Assembly: GCF_003097315.1 (NCBI RefSeq)
Contig: NZ_QDDL01000012.1
Location: 62,001 to 126,000, forward strand
Reading direction: 5' to 3'
DNA length: 64,000 nt
Origin: Pelagibaculum spongiae
GTDB lineage: Bacteria; Pseudomonadota; Gammaproteobacteria; Enterobacterales; Pelagibaculaceae
Shown: positions 9,475 to 18,036 of the stretch, one piece after another
Layout of the letters: each line of letters begins with the position of its first letter
Position numbering within the stretch: the stretch's first letter is position 1
The notes under the pieces: generated by a model
The model's database searches: none
What the model saw: only the letters and a program-made list of their open reading frames with translations
Told to the model about the DNA's origin: nothing
Translations under genes and position numbers: made by a program

Positions 9475-9786
9475 CTAGTTTCTACGCTTTATTATTGGAC
9501 GCAGGTTTGAAAGGTTTTTATTTCTATAAGTGGTAATGATCTGGCTTTCATTGTGCTGGGCTACAAGAACATGCACGCCTTCAGCACCACGAAGATCTAT
9601 AGAAGTGTTTTTTTGGTTAGCAACCTCCTTTTTGCCAACGACGTAGCATATAATGCCGTTGCCTCGAATTCGACGGCCAAATGCTAGAGTTAAATCGATT
9701 TTTTCCTGGCTAATTCCCCGCTGATTCATTCTAATCTGCGCATGTAATGAAGGTGCGGCTAAATAACTTTGATTGGTTGAGTTCAT
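9475..9786 (-). CDS. DUF4258-like small protein
   Basis: 103 residues, first gene of the seven-gene minus-strand operon, starting at the ATG at 9786. The central pattern SLHAQIRMNQRGISQEKID, followed by a beta-rich stretch and TTYRNK, matches the DUF4258 style (His/Arg-rich helix 'H.r.RM.qRgis...i'). This fold resembles small RelE/HicA-like proteins. Members often sit in toxin-antitoxin or mobile-element settings, but no antitoxin partner is visible here. Position suggests it belongs to the TerY-P operon. Role unknown. Confidence 0.75.
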   Translation of the reverse strand: MNSTNQSYLAAPSLHAQIRMNQRGISQEKIDLTLAFGRRIRGNGIICYVVGKKEVANQKNTSIDLRGAEGVHVLVAQHNESQIITTYRNKNLSNLRPIIKRRN

Positions 9787-10529
9787 GGTTCAGCTTTACC
9801 TCATTCTCGCAGCATGTGTTTAACTGCTATTGGTAAAGCTATATCCGTGCCAACTTTTTAAATCATCAAAAACAATAGCTTATGGCTAATTTTGTTTTAG
9901 GCTTGTTAATTTAAGTTAATTTATAGTTATCATACCTTAACTTTCAAATGCGATAAAGAGTCAGTATTGCTTTAAAGTACAGTCGAGTTCCTATTGAGTT
10001 GGTAAAGCAATCTGCTTGCAAAATTAGTTCGATAAATGTTCTGGCTGAACGGAGTTGGGTACTTTAATGAGCGAAAATATATTTAAATCTATTGACGGTA
10101 CATTCCCCCTGCTGTTTTTTCTAAAGTGTTGAAGCGTTTCTTCAGCCTGATGAAGCAACTAGTGGTATTGGCTGAAGGAGGTTTTTTTTCAAAGTTAATC
10201 AGAGGTTTGATGATCTGAGGCCTTTAAGCGGCACGCTTGAGATGATGGAAAGGTATGTTACAGGCCTTTGCAAAGAGTGCGATCTTCTTTTAAAACTGTT
10301 GGAAAAAGATAGTAAGTAATATTTCATTCACCGGCTAATAATGGTAGGAGGTAATCAAATATTTCAGAGAGAGAGGGGTGTATTTCGGGAAGACTACCTA
10401 AAGGGCGGCTACTTGCATTAAAGATACGGCATGCGAGTAATTTTTGGTTCAAAAATTAATAAATCCAAAGCTTGACGACTATTTCAGCGAAAGATAATAT
10501 TCGAACTATCAATTCAAAAGGAATGAAGT
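9787..10529. other. 743-bp gene-free region between divergent operons
   Basis: This AT-rich stretch separates the minus-strand TerY-P operon from the plus-strand peptide/radical SAM operon, so it must carry both promoters. I see only short open frames without good ribosome binding sites. One at about 10221-10318 has codon-like content (ending in LLKLLEKDSK) and may be the tail of a decayed gene. An AAAGGA motif at about 10518 serves the peptide gene. Confidence 0.5.
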
Positions 10530-10712
10530 ATGAGCACCCCTTCAGCTATTAAATCTTCATCGGCAATTCAGCCATCAAAATTCGAATTTCAACCGAACTT
10601 TAGTGCGGCACTTGAAAGAGAAAAAAACACTCCAAGCGCTTCTACCTCTAAAGTAACCAAAACAGAGCTTAATATAGAAGATAGTTTTGGTAGCTGGCGA
10701 GAATGGGATTAG
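10530..10712 (+). CDS. 60-residue putative RiPP precursor peptide ending in SWREWD
   Basis: A short gene with AAAGGA upstream of the ATG. The product is Ser/Thr/Lys-rich and low in complexity for the first about 45 residues, with no signal peptide or transmembrane helix, and ends in DSFGSWREWD. The only two tryptophans lie in the last five residues, flanking Arg and Glu. Such a polar leader with an aromatic-rich C-terminal core just before a radical SAM/SPASM gene is the typical layout of ribosomally made, modified peptides. W-R-E would suit an aromatic-to-X3 crosslink of the cyclophane type, and Arg could be a substrate for the nearby JmjC hydroxylase; both are inferences. I recognise no known RiPP class. 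It could instead be an unrelated small protein. Confidence 0.7.
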   Translation: MSTPSAIKSSSAIQPSKFEFQPNFSAALEREKNTPSASTSKVTKTELNIEDSFGSWREWD

Positions 10713-10740
10713 TACTCCACCTCCCATAATTTGAAAATAT

Positions 10741-10780
10741 GAATCCAATTGCCAGATCTATGTATCTGGCAATTGGATTC
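10741..10780 (+). terminator. Perfect 17-bp inverted repeat after the peptide gene (terminator or attenuator)
   Basis: Arms GAATCCAATTGCCAGAT (10741-10757) and ATCTGGCAATTGGATTC (10764-10780) are exact complements around a 6-nt loop. It lies 28 nt after the peptide stop and about 210 nt before the radical SAM start. No T-run follows, so it may act as a 3' stabiliser or partial attenuator that makes more peptide than enzyme, rather than as a strict terminator. Confidence 0.75.
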
Positions 10781-10988
10781 AATTGATGCCAAATCAATAA
10801 TTTAACATCAGCCCTTCTGTTATCGCTGGTATTGTACGTTCACAATAGATGATGAAAATTTTGATAGCTGCTTGTTGCTAAATATTAAAATATTCTATGC
10901 GTTTCAGCATGCCTAAATAAAAATCACACGATGCAATGGTTACCTATTTATCATTCATCAGAGTTCAAAAAGTCAAACAAGGCATAAA

Positions 10989-12014
10989 ATGCAGTATAGT
11001 CATGACAGATTTCAGCTCGATCAAATTTATTTATTGCTAACTAGGAAATGTAACCTTTCTTGCAGTCACTGCATTCGCTCTTCCAACCCTTACTTTACCG
11101 AGCTAATAGACAAAGACCTCGCCTTTCGTATCATTGACGAGCTTTCCGAAATTAGAAAAGACGCGAGTATGTTAATAAGTGGTGGAGAGCCCACTTTACA
11201 CCCTGATTTCTATGATATTGTTAAAAAAAGTGCTGGAAAATTTAAAAATGTTGTAATAAATACAAATGGGCTGAGGTTTAATCAGTTAAAAGATATTGCT
11301 AATTTCCAGAATGTATCGATTCAAATTTCAATAGATGGTGACGAAGATACCCATAATAATATTAGGGGTAAAGGTACCTATAAGAGAACATTAGCCAACA
11401 TTGATAAATTATTTGAACTAGGTATCAGAGTAATAGTGGCGACAACAGTCACAAAACATAATTTTCATTCTGTTCTAGCTCTTGATCACGCTTTGTCGAA
11501 AATTAGTTTTTCGTATTGGAATATTAAACGTGTCGTAGGATCAGGCAGAGCAGATGATACTGATGATCTTACTACTCCAGAATGGAACGAATTTGTTTAT
11601 AAAATCAAAGATGAAACTATAAATTTAGATCGCTTAAGAATAGCAACAATGTTCTCCGAAAATGCTATATATGCTGCGGCCAATGCAGATGAAAAAAATA
11701 TAAATTTGTTTGCACAAAACTGCGGAACAGGCAGGTCAAAACTATACATCAATCCTAACGGAACCGTTTATCCCTGTGCATGTATGGAAGAAGTGATTAC
11801 TGGGGATTTCAAATCTAGTTCTGCCGCCAGTGTATTAGACACTCTTGGTAGTTTAGCAATCGAACCGCAACAAGGGGCTGCATGTCATAATTGCCCCGCT
11901 TGGAAGCTATGTCATGGAGGGTGCCCTGGTGCTGCAATGCGAACAAAATTTTCGTCATTAGGTGATCCGAGATGTTCAGCTGTGCCTAAAGGTATAATAA
12001 ATTATGAACTTTGA
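10989..12014 (+). CDS. Radical SAM/SPASM peptide-modifying enzyme
   Basis: 341 residues. The radical SAM cluster motif C-x3-C-x2-C is at Cys21, Cys25 and Cys28 (RKCNLSCSHC), followed by ISGGEPTLHPD (SAM-binding GGE) and ISIDGDED. The C-terminal third is a SPASM/twitch-type domain with cysteines in NCGTGRSKLYINPNGTVYPC and then HNCPAWKLCHGGCPGA and a last Cys near PRCS, enough to bind auxiliary Fe-S clusters. SPASM enzymes commonly install crosslinks in ribosomal peptides. No PqqD-like leader-binding domain is fused or visible nearby. Its end overlaps the next gene by 11 bp, so translation is coupled. The presumed substrate is the 60-residue peptide encoded upstream. Confidence 0.93.
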   Translation: MQYSHDRFQLDQIYLLLTRKCNLSCSHCIRSSNPYFTELIDKDLAFRIIDELSEIRKDASMLISGGEPTLHPDFYDIVKKSAGKFKNVVINTNGLRFNQLKDIANFQNVSIQISIDGDEDTHNNIRGKGTYKRTLANIDKLFELGIRVIVATTVTKHNFHSVLALDHALSKISFSYWNIKRVVGSGRADDTDDLTTPEWNEFVYKIKDETINLDRLRIATMFSENAIYAAANADEKNINLFAQNCGTGRSKLYINPNGTVYPCACMEEVITGDFKSSSAASVLDTLGSLAIEPQQGAACHNCPAWKLCHGGCPGAAMRTKFSSLGDPRCSAVPKGIINYEL

Positions 12015-12852
12015 TGATTTTTTAACCAAAGAAAGTGTGCATAGTTTTTTTCAAGACTACTGGGGAAAGAATTTCCTTCATTATGGACGGTCAGCGACAG
12101 CTTTAAATATTGAAAACCCTCAAAATCTTCTGGAGCGAATATTAGAGCAACCAAGGTTGCGCTATCCACAAGTTCGAGTTTTATGTGAAGGAGGTGCATT
12201 AAGCCCTCTTTTATACACAAAATCTAGCCAGTATGGCTTAGATGAAGAAATTGATGCTAATAAAGTTCTCTATTTTTCTCGTAAGCCCAACACTGTTAAA
12301 GTTGAAAATCTCGCATCTCTTCTGCCAGAATTTCGATCATGGGAGGCAAAGCTTACAAAGCTTTTTTCGTCGAGAATAACTTTGAATGGCTATTTCTCTT
12401 TTGGCCCCAGTGGTGGAATTCCAATACACTTTGACCCTCATCATATTTTTGCAGTGCAGCTTTATGGCCAGAAAAAATGGAGTCTAGGCGCCAACCAGTC
12501 GCAAACATTTCCACATAAAGCGATTACTTTTTCAGAAGAAGCTGAAAATCTATCCATGCTTGAATTAACCCTTAATGCAGGCGACATGCTGTACCTACCT
12601 CCTGGTAGGACTCATTCCGTTCAAACTGAAAATATCTCAATTCATGTTGCAATAGGTATTCATACTCCAAGATGCTTCCAGACTATCGCCGATCTTGTCG
12701 ATGGTATTGTTGAAAGTCACCCTGAACTACGCGCAGACCAGCCTTTTTCTGTAGATGACAATGGGTTAATGTTTAGAAACCTAAACAAAAGTGAAGTCCA
12801 AACAATTTGTGACTTGCTGATTTCATCGGTTAAGAATGAAAACTTACTTTGA
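12004..12852 (+). CDS. JmjC/cupin-type Fe(II)/2-oxoglutarate hydroxylase
   Basis: 282 residues. The facial iron triad is visible: His142 and Asp144 in IPIHFDPHHIFAVQLYGQKK, and His204 in LYLPPGRTHSV. The lysine of QKKW and the Y-x-F-x-F-G strand also match the ribosomal-oxygenase-like cupin_4/JmjC family (YcfD/MINA53 type), which hydroxylates Arg or His in ribosomal proteins. Here it overlaps the radical SAM gene by 11 bp and the next gene by 17 bp, so a peptide substrate is more likely than a ribosomal protein. The Arg in the peptide's WREW end is an attractive but unproven target. Length is somewhat shorter than YcfD-type enzymes (about 370), as the C-terminal winged-helix part is reduced. 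Confidence 0.88.
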   Translation: MNFDDFLTKESVHSFFQDYWGKNFLHYGRSATALNIENPQNLLERILEQPRLRYPQVRVLCEGGALSPLLYTKSSQYGLDEEIDANKVLYFSRKPNTVKVENLASLLPEFRSWEAKLTKLFSSRITLNGYFSFGPSGGIPIHFDPHHIFAVQLYGQKKWSLGANQSQTFPHKAITFSEEAENLSMLELTLNAGDMLYLPPGRTHSVQTENISIHVAIGIHTPRCFQTIADLVDGIVESHPELRADQPFSVDDNGLMFRNLNKSEVQTICDLLISSVKNENLL

Positions 12853-13543
12853 TGTTATCGAGAGAGCCATTAGACCTTTCATCAATGAACTTTGGGAGAA
12901 TTGCCCAAGTAAACTTTCCCTATATGTAAGAGGATCGTCGCTAATACATACTGAGATCTCAACATCCAAGCCACTTGATATCGACATTCTGCTATTTGTG
13001 CATGCAAACAAAGAACAAGCCCGCCTCATTGCGCGAAAAATTGCAAAAAAATGCCATAAAATTTATCCATTAATTCCTTACCTAGACATAAAAATTATTG
13101 ATTACTCTTTAGAAACACCGGAATCTATATTTAACACCTTGCTTGTATCGCAAACTGGCCAGCTATTAGCAGGTGAAGACTTATCTCAGCCAATTTCTTA
13201 CTTTAAAAACAGCTCTCGCGAGCTTATTCAGTTCTCTTTAGATGAAGCGGAAGCTAAATTCGAATCTGTTCTAAAAACATCAGATTTGTTAATTCAAAAT
13301 AAACGACTTCCACACCTTTCAAAATCAATACTCCGTATTGGTGGTTTACTAAAATTAAATGAGGGTGTTTATGTTCGCTCGCCTTCCGAAGGTGCGTTGG
13401 CTTTATGTGAACTATCACCCAAGACACTCAAAGATATCACTATTATTTTAGACAGTTTTGAAAAGCAGACTCCATCTGAAATATTATTCAAATCTTTCGT
13501 AAAAATCCTAAAAATGATTAAAGAAGAGTTTTGTTATGATTAA
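12836..13543 (+). CDS. Nucleotidyltransferase-fold protein in the radical SAM operon
   Basis: 235 residues. The N-terminal part has the layout of a minimal nucleotidyltransferase: LYVRGSSL (GS motif), then KPLDIDILLFV (DxD, two metal ligands) and YLDIKIID as the third acidic strand. The C-terminal half is helical, as in kanamycin/MNT-type nucleotidyltransferases. Such enzymes transfer NMP to small molecules, tRNA or proteins. It overlaps the hydroxylase by 17 bp and the LRR gene by 8 bp. Possible roles are nucleotidylation of the modified peptide, or a self-protection or toxin activity; nothing in the sequence decides this. Confidence 0.75.
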   Translation: MKTYFDVIERAIRPFINELWENCPSKLSLYVRGSSLIHTEISTSKPLDIDILLFVHANKEQARLIARKIAKKCHKIYPLIPYLDIKIIDYSLETPESIFNTLLVSQTGQLLAGEDLSQPISYFKNSSRELIQFSLDEAEAKFESVLKTSDLLIQNKRLPHLSKSILRIGGLLKLNEGVYVRSPSEGALALCELSPKTLKDITIILDSFEKQTPSEILFKSFVKILKMIKEEFCYD

Positions 13544-14630
13544 AGTTTTTGGAGGGAATACATGCAAAAAAATAGCCCAACAACTGAATGTGACGCTGCA
13601 AAATTGCTTAGTTTTCTCAATCTGTTCCGATGAAAGGCTGTCAACCAGTCTTGATCAGTACCTACAAAATATAGAGAAAAAAAACATACCCTCATCATTA
13701 ATCATTATTGGTGATTTTCCTTCTCTCCGCCCTGCGCCTTCCGAGAGCCCTGCGTCCTATGAGGCAATTAGAATGATTCAAAAATCTGCAGAGCTTAAGG
13801 GGACTATCCGGGTGTGTTGGCTAGATGGTGAATTGGTGAGGTCTAGTAACTCACTTCCAGTAATGCATTGGAATAACTTTAATTTTGAACAGGTTCCGTG
13901 TGGAGAAAATAGAGCCGCCACACTGACTAACGCATCAGAATCGCTAAATCATGATAACAAGAAGGCTTATGAGCACCTCTGCAACTTACTAAAGTTCAAT
14001 ATATACATAGGTGTTGAAGAAGAAAAAATAATTTCAATTGATCTTACAGATAACCAAGCTTACCAAAGGGGGCTGGGAATTGGCTTATCAATTGGACAAC
14101 AGAAAAATGTATGGGCAGCTTTATTAGAGCTTAAATCCTTAAAAAAAATACGAGCGAGTTTTAACGACTTATCGTTTATTCCTAACTTAACGATACTACA
14201 TCAACTGGAGGAATTAGATATACGAGGTAATCCAGATATTGATTTGACCGAACTATCTTCGGCCTTGTCATTAAAAAAACTTAATATATCGGCATGCAAC
14301 CTTGATAGTATTCCAAATGAGGTTGAAACATTAGAAAATCTAACTACTTTACTTGCATATAAAAATACTATCGAAGACATTTCAAATATTAAATTTTCTA
14401 GATATCTTAAAAGGTTATCATTGTATCGAAATCAAATAGAGAACGCTGACATCAATTTGGGGCATTGTCATTCTCTCAAAGAGATAAATCTTGGCGCAAA
14501 TCCAATATTACACATGAATTTAAAAATTTCTCCAAAGATAAATAAGTTAAAATTAAGAGCTAGACATATAGGAAATTCAATATTGGATTCTTTTCATGGC
14601 GATACTGTCATTGTCACTTCGAAAGAATAA
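13536..14630 (+). CDS. Leucine-rich-repeat protein closing the radical SAM operon
   Basis: 364 residues. Residues 1 to about 165 form an unrecognised alpha/beta domain (KVFGGNTCKKIAQQL... SLIIIGDFPSL), faintly like the start of PRPP-synthetase-type proteins, which I would not press. From about residue 170 onward come leucine-rich repeats of roughly 22 residues, e.g. LKKIRASFNDLSFIPNL, LEELDIRGNPDIDL, LKKLNISACNLDSIPNE and LKRLSLYRNQIENADI. No signal peptide is present, so it should be cytoplasmic and act as a recognition or scaffold protein. It overlaps the nucleotidyltransferase-like gene by 8 bp and ends the operon. Confidence 0.85.
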   Translation: MIKVFGGNTCKKIAQQLNVTLQNCLVFSICSDERLSTSLDQYLQNIEKKNIPSSLIIIGDFPSLRPAPSESPASYEAIRMIQKSAELKGTIRVCWLDGELVRSSNSLPVMHWNNFNFEQVPCGENRAATLTNASESLNHDNKKAYEHLCNLLKFNIYIGVEEEKIISIDLTDNQAYQRGLGIGLSIGQQKNVWAALLELKSLKKIRASFNDLSFIPNLTILHQLEELDIRGNPDIDLTELSSALSLKKLNISACNLDSIPNEVETLENLTTLLAYKNTIEDISNIKFSRYLKRLSLYRNQIENADINLGHCHSLKEINLGANPILHMNLKISPKINKLKLRARHIGNSILDSFHGDTVIVTSKE

Positions 14631-14741
14631 GAGGTTGATAAGGCTGTATATTTTCAAGGGTTGGTAGATTATTTAAGTCGCTTTAAGGCATAAGAAAGCA
14701 TCTTCCCAGATAAAATAATTGCGCGAATAACCCACTAAAGC

Positions 14742-15020
14742 GTAAACGCTTCATTGGTCCCACCTATTCTTCTATGATTTCTTGTTCCAATTTGTGATAT
14801 CAATTTTCAGGAGATTCACGCATGGCTAAACAACAACTCAGGCAAGAACGCATCGAATAGTGGAAGAAAAGCGGATTAGCACAAAAGGATTTCTGTCTGC
14901 AGAATCAAATTAAATTAGCCACTTTTACCTCTACTGGATTGGAAGATTTCGTCGTTTCAAAGCGCAAGAAACCCAACCAGAGTCGGCTGACTTTACTCTT
15001 ACTAGGCGATATGTAGTGCA
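14742..15020 (+). pseudogene. IS66-family TnpA (orfA) remnant
   Basis: From the ATG at 14822 the translation MAKQQLRQERIE, stop, WKKSGLAQKDFC matches the start of IS66 orfA proteins (pattern IxxWxxSGLSQKxFC). An in-frame stop at codon 13 and a frameshift near the YW segment show decay. Sequence starting about 14742 (GTAAACGCTTCATTGG) resembles an IS66 terminal repeat. The remaining IS66 genes are missing. Confidence 0.7.
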
Positions 15021-15035
15021 ATGTTTTAAAGCGTG

Positions 15036-15296
15036 TTAAAACAAATTGGTAGAAAACTTCCGAAATCCAATCTCTTTAATTGCATTGCCAGCCGCATCTA
15101 GCGTTTTGAACTGACGCATTTCACTAGGATCTCTGTGTGCAGCAATCCAGTAATTAATATTACCGGCGGTCGATTCAAAATGGACGTTATAGGCTTTATT
15201 CATAATGCCTAGGTGGACATTGCAGCTCAGCAATGCACCCGCATCAAAGAGGCGCTTCAAATCTCGGATCTTGAGGTATTCAGTTTTGGAAGTCAT
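15036..15296 (-). CDS. Small protein of mobile-element type, unknown function
   Basis: 86 residues. The pattern LKRLFDAGALL near the N-terminus and FKTLDAAGNAIKEIGF near the C-terminus is reminiscent of small plasmid/ICE accessory proteins that sit near partition or replication genes, but I cannot assign a family. The adjacent DUF1173 gene on the same strand, also typical of conjugative elements, supports a mobile-element origin. The region upstream (15297-15429) is AT-rich with short direct and inverted TTTTTGCA-type repeats. Function unknown. Confidence 0.6.
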   Translation of the reverse strand: MTSKTEYLKIRDLKRLFDAGALLSCNVHLGIMNKAYNVHFESTAGNINYWIAAHRDPSEMRQFKTLDAAGNAIKEIGFRKFSTNLF

Positions 15297-15429
15297 TTGC
15301 GTTTTCGGTTTTTGCAGATGCTTAATTGAAATTTGATTTTATGCCATTTTTTTAGAAATGCAAGTGCGTTTTTCATTTTTGCAGCCGATTGTAGGTTGCT
15401 TCTTGCCCATCATTAATTGGGCAAAAAAG

Positions 15430-16623
15430 CTAAATAATATCGTGGCTTTCTTTCTGGTTGACGTCTAAAACCTTGCTATATAAATCACTACTTTCAACAA
15501 TAGTGTTTAACTCATCATAATAGCTCTCACTCGCTCCTGCTGGTACAAGATATACTGCTGTGGGTTGCTGTTTGGTATCCGTCAGCAGCAGAGAAGCAAT
15601 GATATCCTTTTCATTAAGATTGTATCTTAGACCTTTGATAAAATGCCGTTTTTCATGGCGTAAACGTTCGATTAGTTCTAACTCTTCGATGCTCTCAAAA
15701 GCAAGCCAGCTCTGGTCAACCGTCATGAATGAGATGGTGTCTACTTGGGGGCTACCTGAAGCACTTAAACAAAAGGTGCAAATTGCCAGTAAATGAATAG
15801 ATTCATTTTCATGGAAGAAGGCGAGCTCTTTCGAAAATATCTTGGCAATTCGTTTATAGGTATCTTCCCCCAAGTAGACAGGGGTGTCTGGCATATGTTT
15901 TACAATCATTTTGAAGCCAAAGCGGGCTTTTTCAATCGCTTTTACTTCACCAATAAGTATGCCCATGGGCTGCTTATTGCCTTGTTTTTTTAGTCTAGAA
16001 AGAAACTGCCTGCGTCGAGCAACAATGTCATCTTTATAATTCAGAGAAAACTGTTCAGGTATTAGTAAGGTTTCTGCTAGTGGATGATTTCTGACGAGTT
16101 TGCTTTGTGCAGCTTGGAGTAGATATTTTCTGATGATATACCAAGAGCGCTTGTCTTCCATTTTGGGTGACCACTTGTTCAGACCTGCATCTTCGTAGAG
16201 GCAATGTAACAGTGATCTGATGGAAAGCTTTGCAGGATCAGACCTAACTGATGTGGCCTCTTGCGACTCGCCTTTAACGATTGTCCGGTTGAGTGAAAGT
16301 TTTGACAAAGCAAAGTCCAGCTTCAGGTTAGTGAATCCTGACTCGTGGCTTTCAGTAATGGCTGTTTGTGCTACAGCACCTCGTCCTGAGAGTTCTGGAG
16401 GTATTTCGTAGGACTCACAGTCTGGATGATGGGATTGCCCACTATTGGACATTCGCTTTAACAGAAAATGATTATCGCTGGTTCGTGCGATATACATTGG
16501 AAGGCCTGGTGTTTTACAAAGACAGCGAGGGCGCTCCCGGGATTGATGTGCTTGAGATAATACCGCTTCAATCAAAGAATCAGAGCGTTCAAAAATTCCA
16601 CCACCGATTGCGTATTTTGTCAT
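15430..16623 (-). CDS. DUF1173 family protein
   Basis: 397 residues when started at the ATG at 16623, which has GGAAAG about 8 nt upstream; a frame extending to 16671 has no better signal. The N-terminal signature RPRCLCKTPGLPMYIAR, followed by HHPDCESYEIPPELSG, is diagnostic of DUF1173: an early Cys-x-Cys, then HPDC, as in a zinc-binding start. The rest is mixed alpha/beta without known catalytic motifs. DUF1173 genes are mostly found on plasmids and integrative conjugative elements; the biochemical role is unknown. Being next to another small mobile-type gene and an IS1595 copy fits a fragment of such an element. Confidence 0.88.
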   Translation of the reverse strand: MTKYAIGGGIFERSDSLIEAVLSQAHQSRERPRCLCKTPGLPMYIARTSDNHFLLKRMSNSGQSHHPDCESYEIPPELSGRGAVAQTAITESHESGFTNLKLDFALSKLSLNRTIVKGESQEATSVRSDPAKLSIRSLLHCLYEDAGLNKWSPKMEDKRSWYIIRKYLLQAAQSKLVRNHPLAETLLIPEQFSLNYKDDIVARRRQFLSRLKKQGNKQPMGILIGEVKAIEKARFGFKMIVKHMPDTPVYLGEDTYKRIAKIFSKELAFFHENESIHLLAICTFCLSASGSPQVDTISFMTVDQSWLAFESIEELELIERLRHEKRHFIKGLRYNLNEKDIIASLLLTDTKQQPTAVYLVPAGASESYYDELNTIVESSDLYSKVLDVNQKESHDII

Positions 16624-17011
16624 TCTTTGCTTTCCACTGTGTTGTTTGGTGTTGCAGATATTGACCGGCAATCAAACTCAGGAAATAAAATTTTCCAGTG
16701 ATGCAATATGTTACACCATCAAGCCAGTCTTGGATGCCCTCACCATGTTAGATGGCTTTTAAGTAAAAAATTTTTGAGGCGTTGTGATTATTTAATTTTC
16801 GAAAAGGATTCCAATAAAAAAAAGATCACCGAAGGTGGGCCTATTTGTGGCCACTGGTGGATGGTTGTTGCAAATTTTAAATTTGCAGTTGCGATACTGA
16901 ATTTTGAAAAAATAGTAGATATGGAAATAAGTTTGTATTTTGTTATTTCAGCAATTTCCAGGTACAGGGCTTCAAGTCCCTTGAGCTGCACTACCGAGCT
17001 ATCAGAAAAAA
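16624..17011. other. Gene-free spacer upstream of the DUF1173 gene
   Basis: No supported gene. It must contain the DUF1173 promoter (reading left). Around 16957-17003 there is a stretch that superficially resembles D-arm and anticodon-arm parts of a tRNA on the minus strand, directly beside the IS1595 end, but it does not fold as a tRNA. Confidence 0.4.
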
Positions 17012-18036
17012 GGCTCTTGCTGGGTAGCAGGGTGCTAGTTAAGTAGTATACCCAGCAAGCCTTTCATTGATGATAAACCTCGGCGTTTTATATTGTGTAG
17101 CGCCTCAAAAAAAGATAGATAAAGCGGCAAATAGTCCTGTGAAATACCCCTGTGAGGTCTAAGCCAGGATCTCAGTAATGACCAAAAGCCTTCCATCGTG
17201 TTCACATGCACTTCATGGAAGCCATCACCATCTTCATCTCTCGCATATTCTCCAGCACTATGACAGACCGTTTTATGGCCATAACCCCATTCTTTCAGCC
17301 TATCGTAAATATTATATTCATCGGTAAAAACCTGTGTCCCTGCTTTAATATGCTGCAACAGCGCAGGTTTAATTGTCGCTTGCTGGACATTTTCCATCAT
17401 GCGGATAACGACCTCACCACCCCGTTGAATCATGCCTAAAATAGGAGGTTTTTCCTTTTGTAGTGTTCCTCGACCTCTAGCGCCGCGAAGTCTGTTTCTT
17501 CTGGGTTTTCGGCCTTTTTTTTACCTGTTCAGGTAATCCTTTATGGCCTGCGACTACATAGACTTCGTCGCACTCTACTTCACCAGAAAGCACGACGGCT
17601 GCACCTCGGGATTGAATGTCTTCACGCAATGCTTTGGTCATGTTGTAAACATCGTCTTTATTCAGACCAAGCTCTTGTGCTATCTGTCGATTTGATAAAT
17701 TGAGAGACATTAAATACAGGCAGTGAATCCAGACTTTTAAAAACTGGTGACGACCAGCAAAAACAGAATGTGTTAGGTCATCAAATTTTTTCTGGCAATC
17801 TTTGCATCGATAACGCTGACGCTCGGGCTGTGTGTCATCTTTGCCTTGACGAGTAATCCTATCGCCATGACAATGCGGACAGCGAACACCATCTGGCCAG
17901 CGAAATTCTCTAATCATTTCAAAGCATTTTTGATTGTCTAATAATGCGGTAAAGTTCATTGCAGCAAAATATGAAACGGGAATGAATCATAAGACAAGCA
18001 CGTTAGGGAAAAGCTCCCTTGAAAGCATCAAGAGCC
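17012..18036 (-). mobile_element. IS1595-family insertion sequence (about 1025 bp)
   Basis: The ends carry inverted repeats: GGCTCTTGCTG at 17012 and, on the opposite strand at 18036, GGCTCTTGATG. Length is typical for IS1595 (ISXO2-like) elements. The transposase reads on the minus strand and is split by a homopolymer frameshift. I see no clear 8-bp target duplication, so one flank may have rearranged. Confidence 0.8.
17035..17959 (-). pseudogene. IS1595 transposase, split by a frameshift at an A8 run
   Basis: Two frames make one transposase. The first (17477-17959) has the zinc ribbon CPHCHGDRITRQGK ... YRCKDCQKKFDDLTHSVF, a helix-turn-helix, and the first catalytic Asp in EVECDEVYV. The second (ending at 17035) has the VFTDEYNIYDRL Asp region and HVNTMEGFWSLLR with the later Asn/Glu catalytic block. 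The change of frame falls at eight A residues (minus strand, plus-strand T run at 17515-17522). With seven A the reading frame would be continuous (VKKGRKPRR). It may be a decayed copy, a transcriptional-slippage site as used by some IS elements, or a sequencing error. Confidence 0.85.

Noticed and set aside
15301-15420. TTTTTGCA-type repeats as replication iterons
   Set aside because: The units are irregular in spacing and sequence, and no replication initiator gene is nearby.
16957-17003. tRNA-like stretch on the minus strand beside the IS1595 end (TAGCTCGGTAGTGCAGC followed by an anticodon-arm-like hairpin)
   Set aside because: The anticodon stem pairs poorly, no acceptor stem or T-arm can be formed, and there is no GGTTC-type T-loop; best taken as chance or very degraded sequence.
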